The position numbers and the translations under genes are program-made. DNA of 64,000 nucleotides from Ornithodoros turicata (lineage: Eukaryota > Arthropoda > Arachnida > Ixodida > Argasidae). The notes beneath the pieces are model-generated. The model worked only from the letters and a program-made list of their open reading frames with translations. It was not told the DNA's origin and ran no database searches. Every line of letters starts with the position of its first letter. The stretch's first letter is position 1. Positions 9,207 to 21,200 of this stretch are shown piece by piece. The stretch spans positions 229,344,016-229,408,015 of the forward strand of contig NC_088201.1 in NCBI RefSeq assembly GCF_037126465.1, read 5' to 3'.

Positions 9207-12200
9207 CCGTCTTGGCTTCATGGCAGAATACGTTGGATGTGTTAGTCCTTGAATTACGTCAAAACCACGGCTTCCCTCAAAGGTATCCACGTTGGACATG
9301 AAAAATTTACCGGTCTTCTGCGCTCTGCAACTTGATGCACAGTTGTAGGTGGTCCATCTGGTTTCTTTTTTTTTCCACGACGAAAAAAACGCATGAAATG
9401 CATGAGAGACCTACGATGGCTTTCAGAGTATTCCCAGCCTACACGTATTTCTCAATGTCAATGTCACTGTTTCTTCCTTCATGTATTTCCGCGCGCTGAA
9501 TAAATAATTGGTATTAGAAGCGCAATGTAGGCTACCGATTATGGCAGATTTCCTAACTGACGTGGCCATTCATCCTCTCGTCACCAGTATGTCTACATGC
9601 CGAAGCAAAGTACGGCAAGCAGAAAACGACAAACACCACCACATACCGACATTGCAAAATTCTAGCGTCGTGACAACAGACTTTTGGCAACAGGTTCACA
9701 ACGACACAGTGATCGGCGACGACGAGATACGAAAAATTAGAGATGCCGGAGCATGATAGTAACAGCTGAGAAAGCATTCAAAGACGAGAGTTATGCTGAT
9801 GATGATGATGATTGGGATTTCTAATGGCGCAAAGGCAACTTTGGCCCGAGCGTTATGCAAATATCGCCTCCCATATTTGAACTTTATTGGCAGGGTTATG
9901 TCGCCAGCCGAAACACGCTACAGCACCTTCGGACGTGAGCTCCTCGCCGCCTACCTGGCATGCAGACACTACCGCCATTTTCTCGAGGGCCGCCCGTTCG
10001 TGCTGTACACCGACCACAAGCCTCTCATGTTCGCCCTGCGATCGGCCTCCCTCAACCACTCGCCTCGTGAAACCCGCCACATGTGCTACCTCTTGGAGTT
10101 CACGACCGATGTGCGACACGTCGCAGGCGAAGACAATGCCGCTGCCGACGCACTCTCGCGGCCGGACGTCAATGCTCTCCATCCGCCCCCCGCGGTCGAT
10201 TTGGACGGCATCGCCCAGGCGCAACAGGCAGATGAAGAGCTCGCCGCCCTTCGTTCATCCCCCGCCTCATCCACCACTTTTCGGGAGATCTCGCTCCCCG
10301 GTTCGACGGCAAGTCTATGGTGCGACACCTCTACTGGTACCCCGCGCCCTTTCGTTCCCCTGGCCTTCCGCCGGCATGTTTTCAACGCCCTCCACTCGCT
10401 GTCCCACCCTGGCGTGCGCGGCACGCAAAAGATCGTCGCAGAGCGCTACATATGGCCTCGCATGAATGCCGATGTCCGTGACTGGGCGCGGGCCTGCCTA
10501 GCCTGCCAGCGGTCCAAAATCTACCGCCACACCATCTCGCCTCCATCGCGGTTCCTTCCGCCAGATGCACGTTTCGACCAGGTCCACATCGACTTGGTCG
10601 GCCCGCTTCCTCTGGCCAAAGGCTACCGCTACCTGCTCTCGTGCATCGACCGCTTTACCCGCTGGCCGGAGGTAACGCCGATTCCTGACATCACGGCAGA
10701 GACGGTGGCCCACGCATTCCTCTTCTCCTGGGTTTCCCGATTCGGCGTCCCGTCCACTGTAACCACGGACAGAGGACGCCAGTTTGAATCGGCCCTCTTC
10801 CGTCACCTGTGCAGCGCCCTCGGAACCCATCACATCCGAACCACGGCCTACCATCCGGCTGCCAACGGCCTGGTCGAGCGCCTTCATCGGCAGCTCAAGG
10901 CGTCCCTCCGCGCCACTGACCACGGCGACACAACCTGGCCCGAGCGTCTACCCTTCGTCCTGCTTGGCCTTCGCGCCGCGATCCGCCAGGATGACTGCAG
11001 CGCGGCCCACATGGTCTACGGCTGCCCGCTCCGCCTTCCCGGAGCATTCTTCACCCCATCGGCCCCGCTCGTGCACGACCCTTCCTCCTACATCGACCGT
11101 CTCCGCCAGCTCTTCCGGGACCTCAAGCCCACGCCTACCCGCTCCGCTCCCGCAACACGCGTGTTCGTGAGCCCCGACCTTAATCAAGCCACCCACGTCT
11201 TCGTCCGCCGGGACGCTGTGCGCTCCAGCTTGCAGCCTCCCTATGACGGCCCCTACAGGGTCATCTCGCGAGCCGGGAAGTTTTTCCGCCTCGATCTTCC
11301 ACGGGGACCTGACACTGTGGCCATCGACAGGCTTAAGCCCGCATTCCTGGAGTCTGCACCTCTGGTATCGCCCGACCAGCCCTCCCTACGTCCGTGCTCA
11401 GCTCCTGTCTCCGGCATTCCTTCCCCTCCACGTCGAGTGCATTGGGCGCCGCAGCTCGCACACTACGAGCCGCCCGCCGCCTCGGGTCCGCCTCCTGCAC
11501 TCCTTGGCCTCGGCGCCCGACCTTTCCGCCAACCTCGGCCCTCCTCGCCAGCCCTGTCATCCGCCACGGGGGGGAGCCCTGTAGCAGCAGCGTCATAATC
11601 ATCACCAGCACCGCCATCGGTTACGCGCAGCACTGCGCGTGACCCGAGCTTTCGTTTTCGGTTCATCGCCATTAACCGTCATTAAACCCATCAACCTCAG
11701 TAGAGCCTGGTCGCCTCATTTCTCGCTCTACAACGCCTTCCTTAACTAGATTAACTTGTATAGTTGAAGTACCAGTGTTGTCGGCGACAGCCCTGCAGGC
11801 GGTGCAGGCCTTAGGGCAGTTGTGTAGGTTGCTCTGTCGTTGGACATTGCTCCAGACGGCACTCATCGAAGCGCGATTGAAGAGGACGTCTTTGATGGTG
11901 TCGGAAGTTAAAAAAAGAAGAACTTCAACGTGGGAGTGCTGTCTCCGCATGTGTGGCGTACGATGCAACGGAACCTTCTCCGGACCGCAGCTCGCTATTG
12001 ATTGCAGTCGCGGAGAGCGGGTGACAGATACGATGAGACGTGCAATCCACCTCGGGGTCCCGCTGTTGAAGGTTACGGTACTAGCAGAATCCTGCTATAG
12101 TCGACTAGTGTGTGACGGCTCGAAATGGCAGCTCTAGTCACGACACAGCGCAGGAAGCGAGGGCTTTGCACAAATTATTTCTACATTGTTACACGTAACT

Positions 12201-15200
12201 CAATCCAACGTGCTGTACTGACTGGCATATTTCCAACATTCCCTGGCCTACAGTAAACATAATCGCGTCAGCTAGTGCAATGGCGTTACCTTCACTTCAC
12301 ACGCAGTAGTAGATGAGGCAATGAAACATAAAGCGAATATACGATACAGCCCGGCAACGCTCCGTTGAGTACTGTTAATTCACTGACTTCATCATTCAAT
12401 ACGTGTCTTCACACGTGTCTGTTGCCACGGTAACCAAGGTTACATCACGTTCTGCACGCGATAAAACGTATATGTGTGCGCCGTTCTTAAGCTACGGTGC
12501 CGGCAGGAGGTAATCGCTAAACGAAAAGTAACTTCAGCAAGTGTTCTTCCGTGTCGTGTTTGTCCTCCCCGCCGTGTTTCGGGTTCTTTCTGTCACAATG
12601 TACCAGCTCGCACGCATCCTTGCTCTTCTACCATTCATGTCCCCAGAGCAGTACACGAACCATTACAAAAATATATGCCCCGTATTGGCCGCATAATGTT
12701 GGCGAATGTTTTCGCAGGAACTTAACTGCGGGGTCCTGGCAGGTTGGAGAGAATGACAGTGCCATCAAAAGACTAAAAGAAAAATATGACGAATTACGAT
12801 ACATTTATGTTAGTGACCTTGAGGAAAGCGCCGAATAGGACTTTAGAGAGCAATACAGGACATAAATCTGCTACTCAGTCTGCCTATGCTGGCACAGGGT
12901 TCATAGACATTAGTTATGGGCCTTTAATACCTCTTATACCGGAACGTAATGGATACGCAATCCTCTGTGACTATTTTATCTCGTCGCATCTTTGACACTT
13001 AACCTTTGTTTTTTCAGGCCACAGCATACCTCTATAACAAAAAAATATTGGACGAACTCATTGATATGTACAAAACAGAGATGCAAGAGGTAAGTCTACC
13101 CATGCGCAGTAAAATATATCAGAATTGAATAGTGTGTAGAGCCAGGTAATCTGATTGTACGTCGTTTCGCTTGTGAAATAGTGTAGCTTTCGGGCTTCGA
13201 GTTTGAAGCTAAAGAGGTCGACGTACCTAATTGTGTATCACGACGCTCGCGAGAGTTTCATGCCCTCCTGACCAACCTAGCGTAATGTCCGTGTATTTAC
13301 ACGAGCGACATACCCCCTGAAGCGGATGGTGCGAAAAAACGTCATAGCTTTCTGCTGTCGCGTGAGCGTGAGCGCCTCCTCTATTACTTAATGCCTCTCC
13401 AATTGGTCAGGGGTGCCGTACTGCGCATGCGTATAAATTCACGTTCTCTGGTTTGAGGGCGCCACTACCCTACACCCAGGTCCGACGCGCGCTGACGTCA
13501 CCTGCCGCAAATGTTCGTGTTTTGATGTTTTCTTTGTAATCACTCGCAAAGAGGTGCTTGGAAGCAGTTGGAAGCACTGTTCGGCTCCCAATCTTTCCTC
13601 GCTATCACTTTCTACCACTCCTCTCGTAACGCGAGATCCGCAGGCACCTCGTGAAACGATACCCCTTGCTCCTTTTTCTTGGTCCCAGAAGTAAAAAAAA
13701 TGCAGAAGGCAGTACCGCATTTTTCGAAAACGTTCGAAACCGCGCTTACCGAAGTCAGACAAGAAAGCATAGCAGACGACAAGGGGTATAGGGAATGTGG
13801 CGCCCTCCACGCGCCCTCCGCGGGAAAGGGAAGCGACTCTGCGCATCTGCCAATGGACAGGCATTGAGTAATAGAGGAGGCGATGGACAGAGACGCAAGA
13901 TGTTCCGTAGCAGACGACAGGAAGACACGCTAATGGTATCGTCTGCCAAGTGTCGTCTGCTTTAATGCGCAGTACGCCACTGCCGATATGCCGCACCGCG
14001 TGAATGCTCAAGATAACACGGGGCGGATCTTCGGCTCTGTGAGCACCGTTTTCGCATTTGCTTCCACTACAATATCCCGTGCGGATATCCTCGTGTGAAT
14101 ACATGGTTGTCTCAAAGATCTTCTAGTTTTCACTCTCGCGCAGGGGCTCCATTTTGTGCTGTGGTGCGCATAAGATGACCCACTGCGGCACCCGTGACGC
14201 TATCGATCGTCTCGCACAACTGGTGCTGGGTTTCCGATATCATGGAATAAAAATTCTTAGGGGCACCACAAGAATGCTACCGCATTAATAAACGCTCACG
14301 TGAAGTGGGTGAGGGACGGACGGATGGATGGATATGTAAAGAAAAATACAGAGTGTTCACTTCTTCTCTGACGTAATTTTTATTTAAAAAATGTACGAGA
14401 GCACCATGGATGTCGGTTTTGCAGTTGCGCTCTATAGAGTAAATCATTTTGCACCTTTAGTCGCTCAAAACATGTGTATTCTTATAAAAACACTTTTCTG
14501 TGTCGCAGACTCAAGAAAAAAGTGCAGGAAAAGCACTACTAAAGGTGTAATACTAGCATGCACCGGATTTTACACAATGTCAATCGTTAACGGTGTAAAG
14601 TGAGGCGCTGAAAGAGGTGTTTACGTCCAATACACTTTTTTTTTCACCCATTTGAACTAGGGATGCGGTGTTCAAATTGGTGTTTTAATTCGTGACAGAA
14701 ACAAATTATGCTGGTATCACAGCTCCGCTCAGCAAGTACGCACATTATAGACGATAACCTGAGTTAAAAACAAAGTACTTGACAGGGTAACGTTAGGAAT
14801 TTAGCTGGTACTTTTGACTCGTTGCAGGCGTACGTGTGTATTGCAAACACGCCGTCCCGTCACCGTTGCAAACGTTTTCCGCCCCAGTACACTTAAAGGG
14901 ACTATCGCATCCGGGAACGTATGTACGATACCGAAAGGGTAGTGTTCTTCACCACTTCAGAGTCAACTTTGCCAAATTTCTCTTCCGAAAACAGCTTACA
15001 TATTAAGTAGACGAGCTTTAAAGGTCCGCATTCCATCTACAGCCACGACGATGATGACGTAAGCCAGGCGCACGAATTGGAGCGCAGCGCAGGCGATTGT
15101 CTCCGAGATCGTCTGCTTGTCGTTCGCATCGCAATATACTGAGTGAAAAGTCCTCGGTAAATACGCTGACTTTCGCTTATCAGTGAGAGTGCAGACGTAA

Positions 15201-18200
15201 CCATGTTACGTGAAACACGGCGTTACGCTCCTGGCTGTACGAACACGTTCAACGTTAACCAGAAACAACATTCCGCGAGCCGGTAACAGAGAAGTCGCCG
15301 TCCCCTAGCATTCCGCCTCGCCCGCCCGCCTGTCGGTCGGTTGCCAAGGCTACCAAGGTCCCTCCGGCCGCTCAGTGGTTGGTATTCTCCATGTCAAAGG
15401 GCGCGCTGTGATTGGCCTCGTCCGTGTGACGTTACCAGAGAGGGAATCCAGGAATGCGTCGTCTGCTCTTGCCAAGTTTTATATCAAACTACACAGGAAC
15501 AACGCTGCCAATTCGCGTCGGGTTTTCGGCGTTATTATCAGTGATGAACGAGGAGTAAAGAACCACTACAGTTTCGGAATCGACCGGGACGGATGCGATA
15601 GTCCCTTTAAAGGTACCGTAAAGCAGCAGAGGCCGAATTTCATTTAGCCTGGCTATTCGATAGTCCAAGCCGTCAGTACAAAAACGGCGCAAATTTCATT
15701 CCAATCGGTGGTGCAGTTACTTATAAAATTAAAATTAAAGATTACGGGCAACACTGTATTAGTATTCGGATGGGATCCGTACTCTCAGCAGCGTACGGCG
15801 GCAACCACTTTGCATGCGCATAACACTGGGCCCGAAAGTCGAACAGCGCTGCGTTTCTTTTTGATTTGATTTCCCAAAAAAACACTAAATAGGGGTCTCT
15901 GCTCTCCCATGGAAATATGATACGAAATAGTATAGCCACCAAAAGAACAAAACGCGACAAAATAGTGCTGCATACATAATACATATTCGACAGTGTTGCC
16001 CACTGCACAGAGGGTTGTTTGACACCAGGCGTCGCGCTGCTGCACTACGCCGGATTATTCGTGATAAATTAAAAATATTTAGAGAGCGTTGTCGGTCGTA
16101 CGGTTGCATAAGTATCCTTGCTGGAATTTTGATTTGCGAATGTTCCGACACTGCGGTGACCGGGAATGCATGGGGTTGAGCGCGTCCTGCGTGTCGTACT
16201 TAGCGATATACAATCCCAACCAAAGCGCAGACGTCAGAGACCTCACAGATGCCTCCCTTCCAGTCAACAGCCGTAAGCACCTGTTTTCTCGTGTGCTGAT
16301 TCACTGGCAGCGGTGAGGTCTGTGACATCAGAGCCGTATAAGTTTTGGTATCCACGGAGCCAATTTTCGCATCCTCCTCGCTCTGAAACTTTCACGCAGG
16401 GTTATACATATAAAAAGCACCGTTTTTACGTTTGTCTGGGAAAACCTGGGGTGACCTGTCTGTCGCAATCCCTTTAACGCAGGATAATGATCACACAGTT
16501 CTATCAAACTAAGTGACGTTCAAATATTCATCAACGACTACCAGCGAATACCGCGTGAGTACAGCCACAGACATGAAGTACATGCGCCGTGCCCGTCCAT
16601 ATTCGTTTGCAGGACAGCCCCACGTGCATGCCGAGTCTAGTTTTTCGTGATGCAAACGTGTCATTCTTCTTCTCAGTTGCAATACACCGATCATGTATAC
16701 TTTGCAGGCAGTGCCACACTGGCAAGGCGTACGCTAATGCATAAAAGAAGGCGCTACGTGCAACGTACACTTCGAGGGGAGCGCACCGCCGGCGCACACT
16801 GGCCCCGAAAAATATTATCCAAAGCGCTATAACAGGCTTAGATCCTAGGGACAAGCCGGGAAGCGCATCCTTCCTCGCTGCCGATGTCACAAGTGCATTG
16901 CGTTGCACACTGACTAAGACATAACCACAGGGCCGACGAAGCCCGTTGTTGCCAGATATAGAAGAATATTGTATATTATGTGATCGTGTGCATTGGCTCT
17001 AGGTATGACTGCAGACTCATTGACTGCATGAGTCTGTTTCGATGTTTCAGGCCCTTTCAACCTGCAGTCTGAAGGAGATTAAAGAAAAGCACGAGAACAT
17101 GAGATCTAAGTGTCTGGATAAACTAGGAGCAAGCCGTATCATGGGCGGGAACATTCAAGAATTACGGCAACATCTTGCAAAGGTAATCATAAATGGTAAA
17201 CTTTTTTGTCCATCCCAGGTGCTCATGAAGTGTAAACGTGCGCGTATCTAGGTGTGTACTGCACCATATGAACAGCACTGTGGTATTAGTTAGTCGCGGT
17301 TAGGCAACCTACTTACGTTATGCGCCCTGCAATTGCTTTCCATAGACTGAGCCTAAAGAGCTAGCAATCTGCGCAGATAGCGGAAAGGGAAACTATTTTA
17401 GTTTCGTCGCAGGGGCGCTGCTCTGCCACACTGCTGGTGGTGATGTGGGGAATGAAATAATGATTACCTTCAGAATAAGGATCGAAGTCCTATGGTGTCC
17501 AAAGGAGTCGAAACAGCTTCCAGCGCATAACTTTGGTGGGCTGGATTTGACCATGGACCACGTAATATCTGGAAGAGTCAACTTGTCTCGAGTGGTAACA
17601 CCACTGCGCTGTAAAAGCCAAATCGAGTAGCATTTGTCGAATTAATGCATGACATTGACGTGAGTTGTTTCATGGCATCAGGAAAACGAGCGTTTGATCA
17701 ACTCTTCCCAGCATTGATGCGAAGAGTCAGTCAAGGAGAATGTCAGTTGTTCATTGGCGAGAAGCCAGAGGTGTCACCAGACGTCGAAGAAGGGAACGAC
17801 GCACTCCTCTCTACAGGGCAATGCTCGTCTATGCAGCAGACGGGAGAGCTGCTTCTGCAGCGCAATCGACCCGTTCATTCCCTACTCACCACAATATGCC
17901 GGAACCCAGTAGAGAGGCACCCTGTGCCCTGCTTCGTACACAAGGTGGTAAGCCGTTAACACAACCGACAATAGAGGGCGGATGAGTCTGGTTTGCCAAG
18001 GTTTGGAGTGCAGATTTTTAGTCAGTGAACACTGCCCGTTCCTGCGGGGTAAAATCAGCGATGTGCTGCAGAAAGAAAAGGATTGCATAGAGTTCCGAAG
18101 CTGACGATGAGGTTGGATGCCAAATGCATCGTCCTTGCACCACACCTTCGGATGATATTACAATAACGACAACAAATGTATTGTGAGATGATGAATGGGG

Positions 18201-21200
18201 AGTTTCATCGGCAAGGGAGATAATCTACCCCATTGCTGGTGGTGACGCGGCGAATGAAATAATGAGACCCTTTACAATTAGGATCAAAGTCCTATGGTAT
18301 CTAGAAAGGTGAAGCGAGCTTTGAGGGCAGGGCGTTGTTGGGCTGAATGCGAACAGGGACCAAGCAATTTTGTGAGAGAGAAGGGGCGAGAGTCCAACTC
18401 GTTAAGGGATCCGGAGAGTACGGCTCGGGAAGGTTCGTAGTGTGGGCAATAGAGAAGAATGCGCTCTAGATCTTCTACAGCACTGCAGTGACAGCATTGA
18501 GGGTAGTCAACTTGTTTCAAGCGGCGACGCCACTGTGCTGTGAAAAGTGCTGCGCATTCGATTAACTAATGCGGCATCTTCACGAGAGGTATGCCGAGGC
18601 ATGCGAAAAGCGAGCGCTGCATCAACTCTGCTCAGCATGGCTGGGGGAAGAATGTCAGCGGTCCATTTGCGGGAAGCCAGAGGAGACACGAGGCGCGGAA
18701 GAACGGAACAACGATCGCATGTGAGCAGCGCAATACGCGTCCGTCTCCAAGAGGAGAGAGCTGCTCCAGCGGCGCTGTCGGCCTGTTCAATCCCTTCGAC
18801 ATCGCATTGGGCTGGGACCCATTGGAGAACCAGCGTGTATTCTGGTTCGTAGACAAGGTTGTAAACCATTTGCACATCCATCACCAACGGTACAGATGAG
18901 CCTCGGATGCCAGGATTTGCAATTGCTTGCAGCGCAGATGTAGAACCAGTGAACGCGACCCATTCCCGCGGGGGTAAAATCAACGGTATCCTGTAGAAAG
19001 TATAGTATGGCATAGAGCCCCGCGGCGACTGGATGGGGTTTCATGAGAAAGGAGATCTCCTTCCACTATGCCTTCGGATGAGATGACGGATGCCGAGGCG
19101 AACTTGCCATTTCGAAATGCGCCATAGGAGTACGCTGCGGCAGAGGTACAAAACTTCGCGTCTACCACAGCATAAAAATGGGCTCTAAGGACTTGAGGGA
19201 GAACCTGATCCTGGACGTCCGGAAGACGTACGAATGTGGGTGACACAAGCAGAGACCAGGGGGCGTCCGGCGGCGTGACGTCGTTAGCTATGAAGCCAGT
19301 GAGAGCTCGGCGTGTCCTCTGCGCTACGCGTTGGAAGTCACTTTCAGGACGGTATCGAATTTTCGTGAGGAGTGGGTGACGCGGTCGAGCCGTTTCAGGA
19401 TCACAGAGAACCTCCACCGGGAGTTCACCAGCTCCAGTCAGGACTTGCCGTGTTTAAGCCATCCTTGGAACTCCAAGGCTGCGACGAAGGCTTCGGGCGA
19501 ACAGGATCCGAAAGGTATTTAATGACGTTGTGGAAATCATGTGCAAATTTGGATGGCTGTAAAGCAGTCGCCCGCACCAAAGCCGCGTGAACGGCCAGAA
19601 GGTAGCGCAGATCACAGCCCCATCCTAAGCTCGAAAGATATTGAATTGCAGACTGCGAGGATTCCACTGCATTGCTATGGCCGTACAAATTCATCATGCT
19701 GAGGTAAAGATAATGCATCTAATGCCAGAAGCGCTTGAACCCCGGGCAGTTGCGACGCATCAGGAAATACAGAGAGAATTGCCTTGACTGCCGCGAGTCG
19801 CATTATGGCCTGAGTACCTAGTGCGCCAGAAAAACCTAAATCAGATCAGATCAGACTGCCGCGAGTACTGCAGAGAAGGGTGTCAGAGAAGGCACAGTTT
19901 CGGTGATTGATGGTGGTAACTGTCTTCTCATGCCTGCTGGTTCTGTCACACTGGCATAAATGCGTATAATCTGCCTTGATGGATCAGGGGGTGTTGAGTG
20001 ACCGCTTCTGATGGGCTTGGCCGCGATAGTGCTATGCAACCTTGGTTCGCCTTGTGCAGACCGAGGTACGAGTGCAGGAAAGTCGTGTTCCAGGTTTGAA
20101 CCAGGCGTCACCGTGGCTCTACCAAACCTGGGAGCTTCAGACGGAAGTCTTAGTATCCGATCTCGGTGTCTTTTTGTGGTGGCGGTGGGGCATGAAGAGA
20201 AAGATGGATGGCCGGATTTACAGATAGCACATGTTGGCTCTCTCTTGTTGTTACAGTCTGATCTGCAGTGAGGTCCAAGCGCATATGCCACCCCTAGTAT
20301 CACCTCGGCAACTTCAAGCAATATGGCAAAATCGTTGTCGGTTATAGCACTGCATAAGGCCTTCTATGTATTCACGGATGATGAAGGCGTGACATCCGAG
20401 GACAATTCGCTGTGGAAGAGGGATTCCCGCCAAGGCAGTTACGAAGGCTTCGATCAAACACGGCCCGAAGGGTATTTAATGATGTTGGAAAGCTGTGAAG
20501 CACAGTCGCCCTCACCAAAGCCGTGTGAACTGCTAGAAGGGAGTGCTGACGCAGCCCCACCCTGAGCCAGAAAGATGCTGAACTGCGGGAAGCCATCGCT
20601 GCACTTTGGTTGCAAGGTGCTTAATGCGGCGAACTCAGCGCAGGTCTAAGCTAATGACCACGCCGAGGAAACGATGGGAACGTACAGGCTCAACCTTCTT
20701 CGCACCAATCCAGAGATGGAAATTTGTCATAGGCTTGCGGGTGAAAGGGAGCTCTAGGTACTTTCGGGCGCAAGGTCCACCCACGCCGTGTCAGCCACTC
20801 ATGGACATTATTTAACGCCAGCTGCAAGCGGCGCTGACCGGCTGGTCGCGATTTTTCCACTGTCCAAAGGGCAACGTCATCTACATACATTGAGAATGCT
20901 GCTCTTTGAGGAATTATGGATTTTGTACCCGTCAACACCACATTAAAGACACACAATGCTTCCTTGACGAACATGATGCTTAGGGCTTTGACCTCGGGAT
21001 AGATGGACAGCCAGGGTTCCGTCCACAAGGAAGTATTGGAGTCAGCAGAAGTCTCCACCGGATACACAAAAAATTTGCAAGGCGTGCAGTACAGAAATGT
21101 AGAGACACCTTCACCGTCTCACACAAGGAGTGAAGGGAATGGCCTCTGGAGGTCGCAGTGAAAAATAATAGGAAAAAACGGTGTTCCTTCACGATTTTTT

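Larger units (their letters stand above)
9890..11732 (+). mobile_element. Gypsy/Ty3 element, 3' half with short LTR
   Basis: The element is truncated inside RNase H and runs through integrase and the 3' LTR. The polypurine tract is cacgggggggagcc, and the LTR at 11580-11732 starts TGTAG and ends CTACA. The same family recurs at 52989-56060 on the minus strand and as a gag fragment at 37090-37695. Confidence 0.85.
18161..20390 (-). mobile_element. LINE copy C, internally deleted, ORF1 joined to RNase H
   Basis: From the 3' end: zinc-knuckle region ('[20 protein letters not shown]', about 18470), RNase H (18507-19013), thumb ('[20 protein letters not shown]', about 19620), then directly the first codons of ORF2 (MQWNPRSL, about 19670), then ORF1 with a zinc knuckle ('[15 protein letters not shown]', about 20200). 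The endonuclease and nearly all of RT are deleted between the ORF2 start and the thumb. A 55-bp insertion interrupts ORF1 at 19799-19853. Confidence 0.65.

Noticed and set aside
9853..11672. Antisense ORFs over the gypsy pol region
   Set aside because: They are GC-rich shadows of the integrase frame with no motifs of their own.
12743..12838. Alternative coding exon ending the GBP-like protein
   Set aside because: The residues look coiled-coil-like and follow a CAG in phase, but the pyrimidine tract is weak, no AATAAA follows, and the exon order of atlastin runs directly from 6944 to 13018.
14390..14640. MITE based on CACCTTTA and AAAGGTG motifs
   Set aside because: Motifs are present but ends and duplications could not be defined.
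16463..16477. Second complete TTAA element
   Set aside because: Only one terminus (GTCGCAATCCCT before TTAA) was found.
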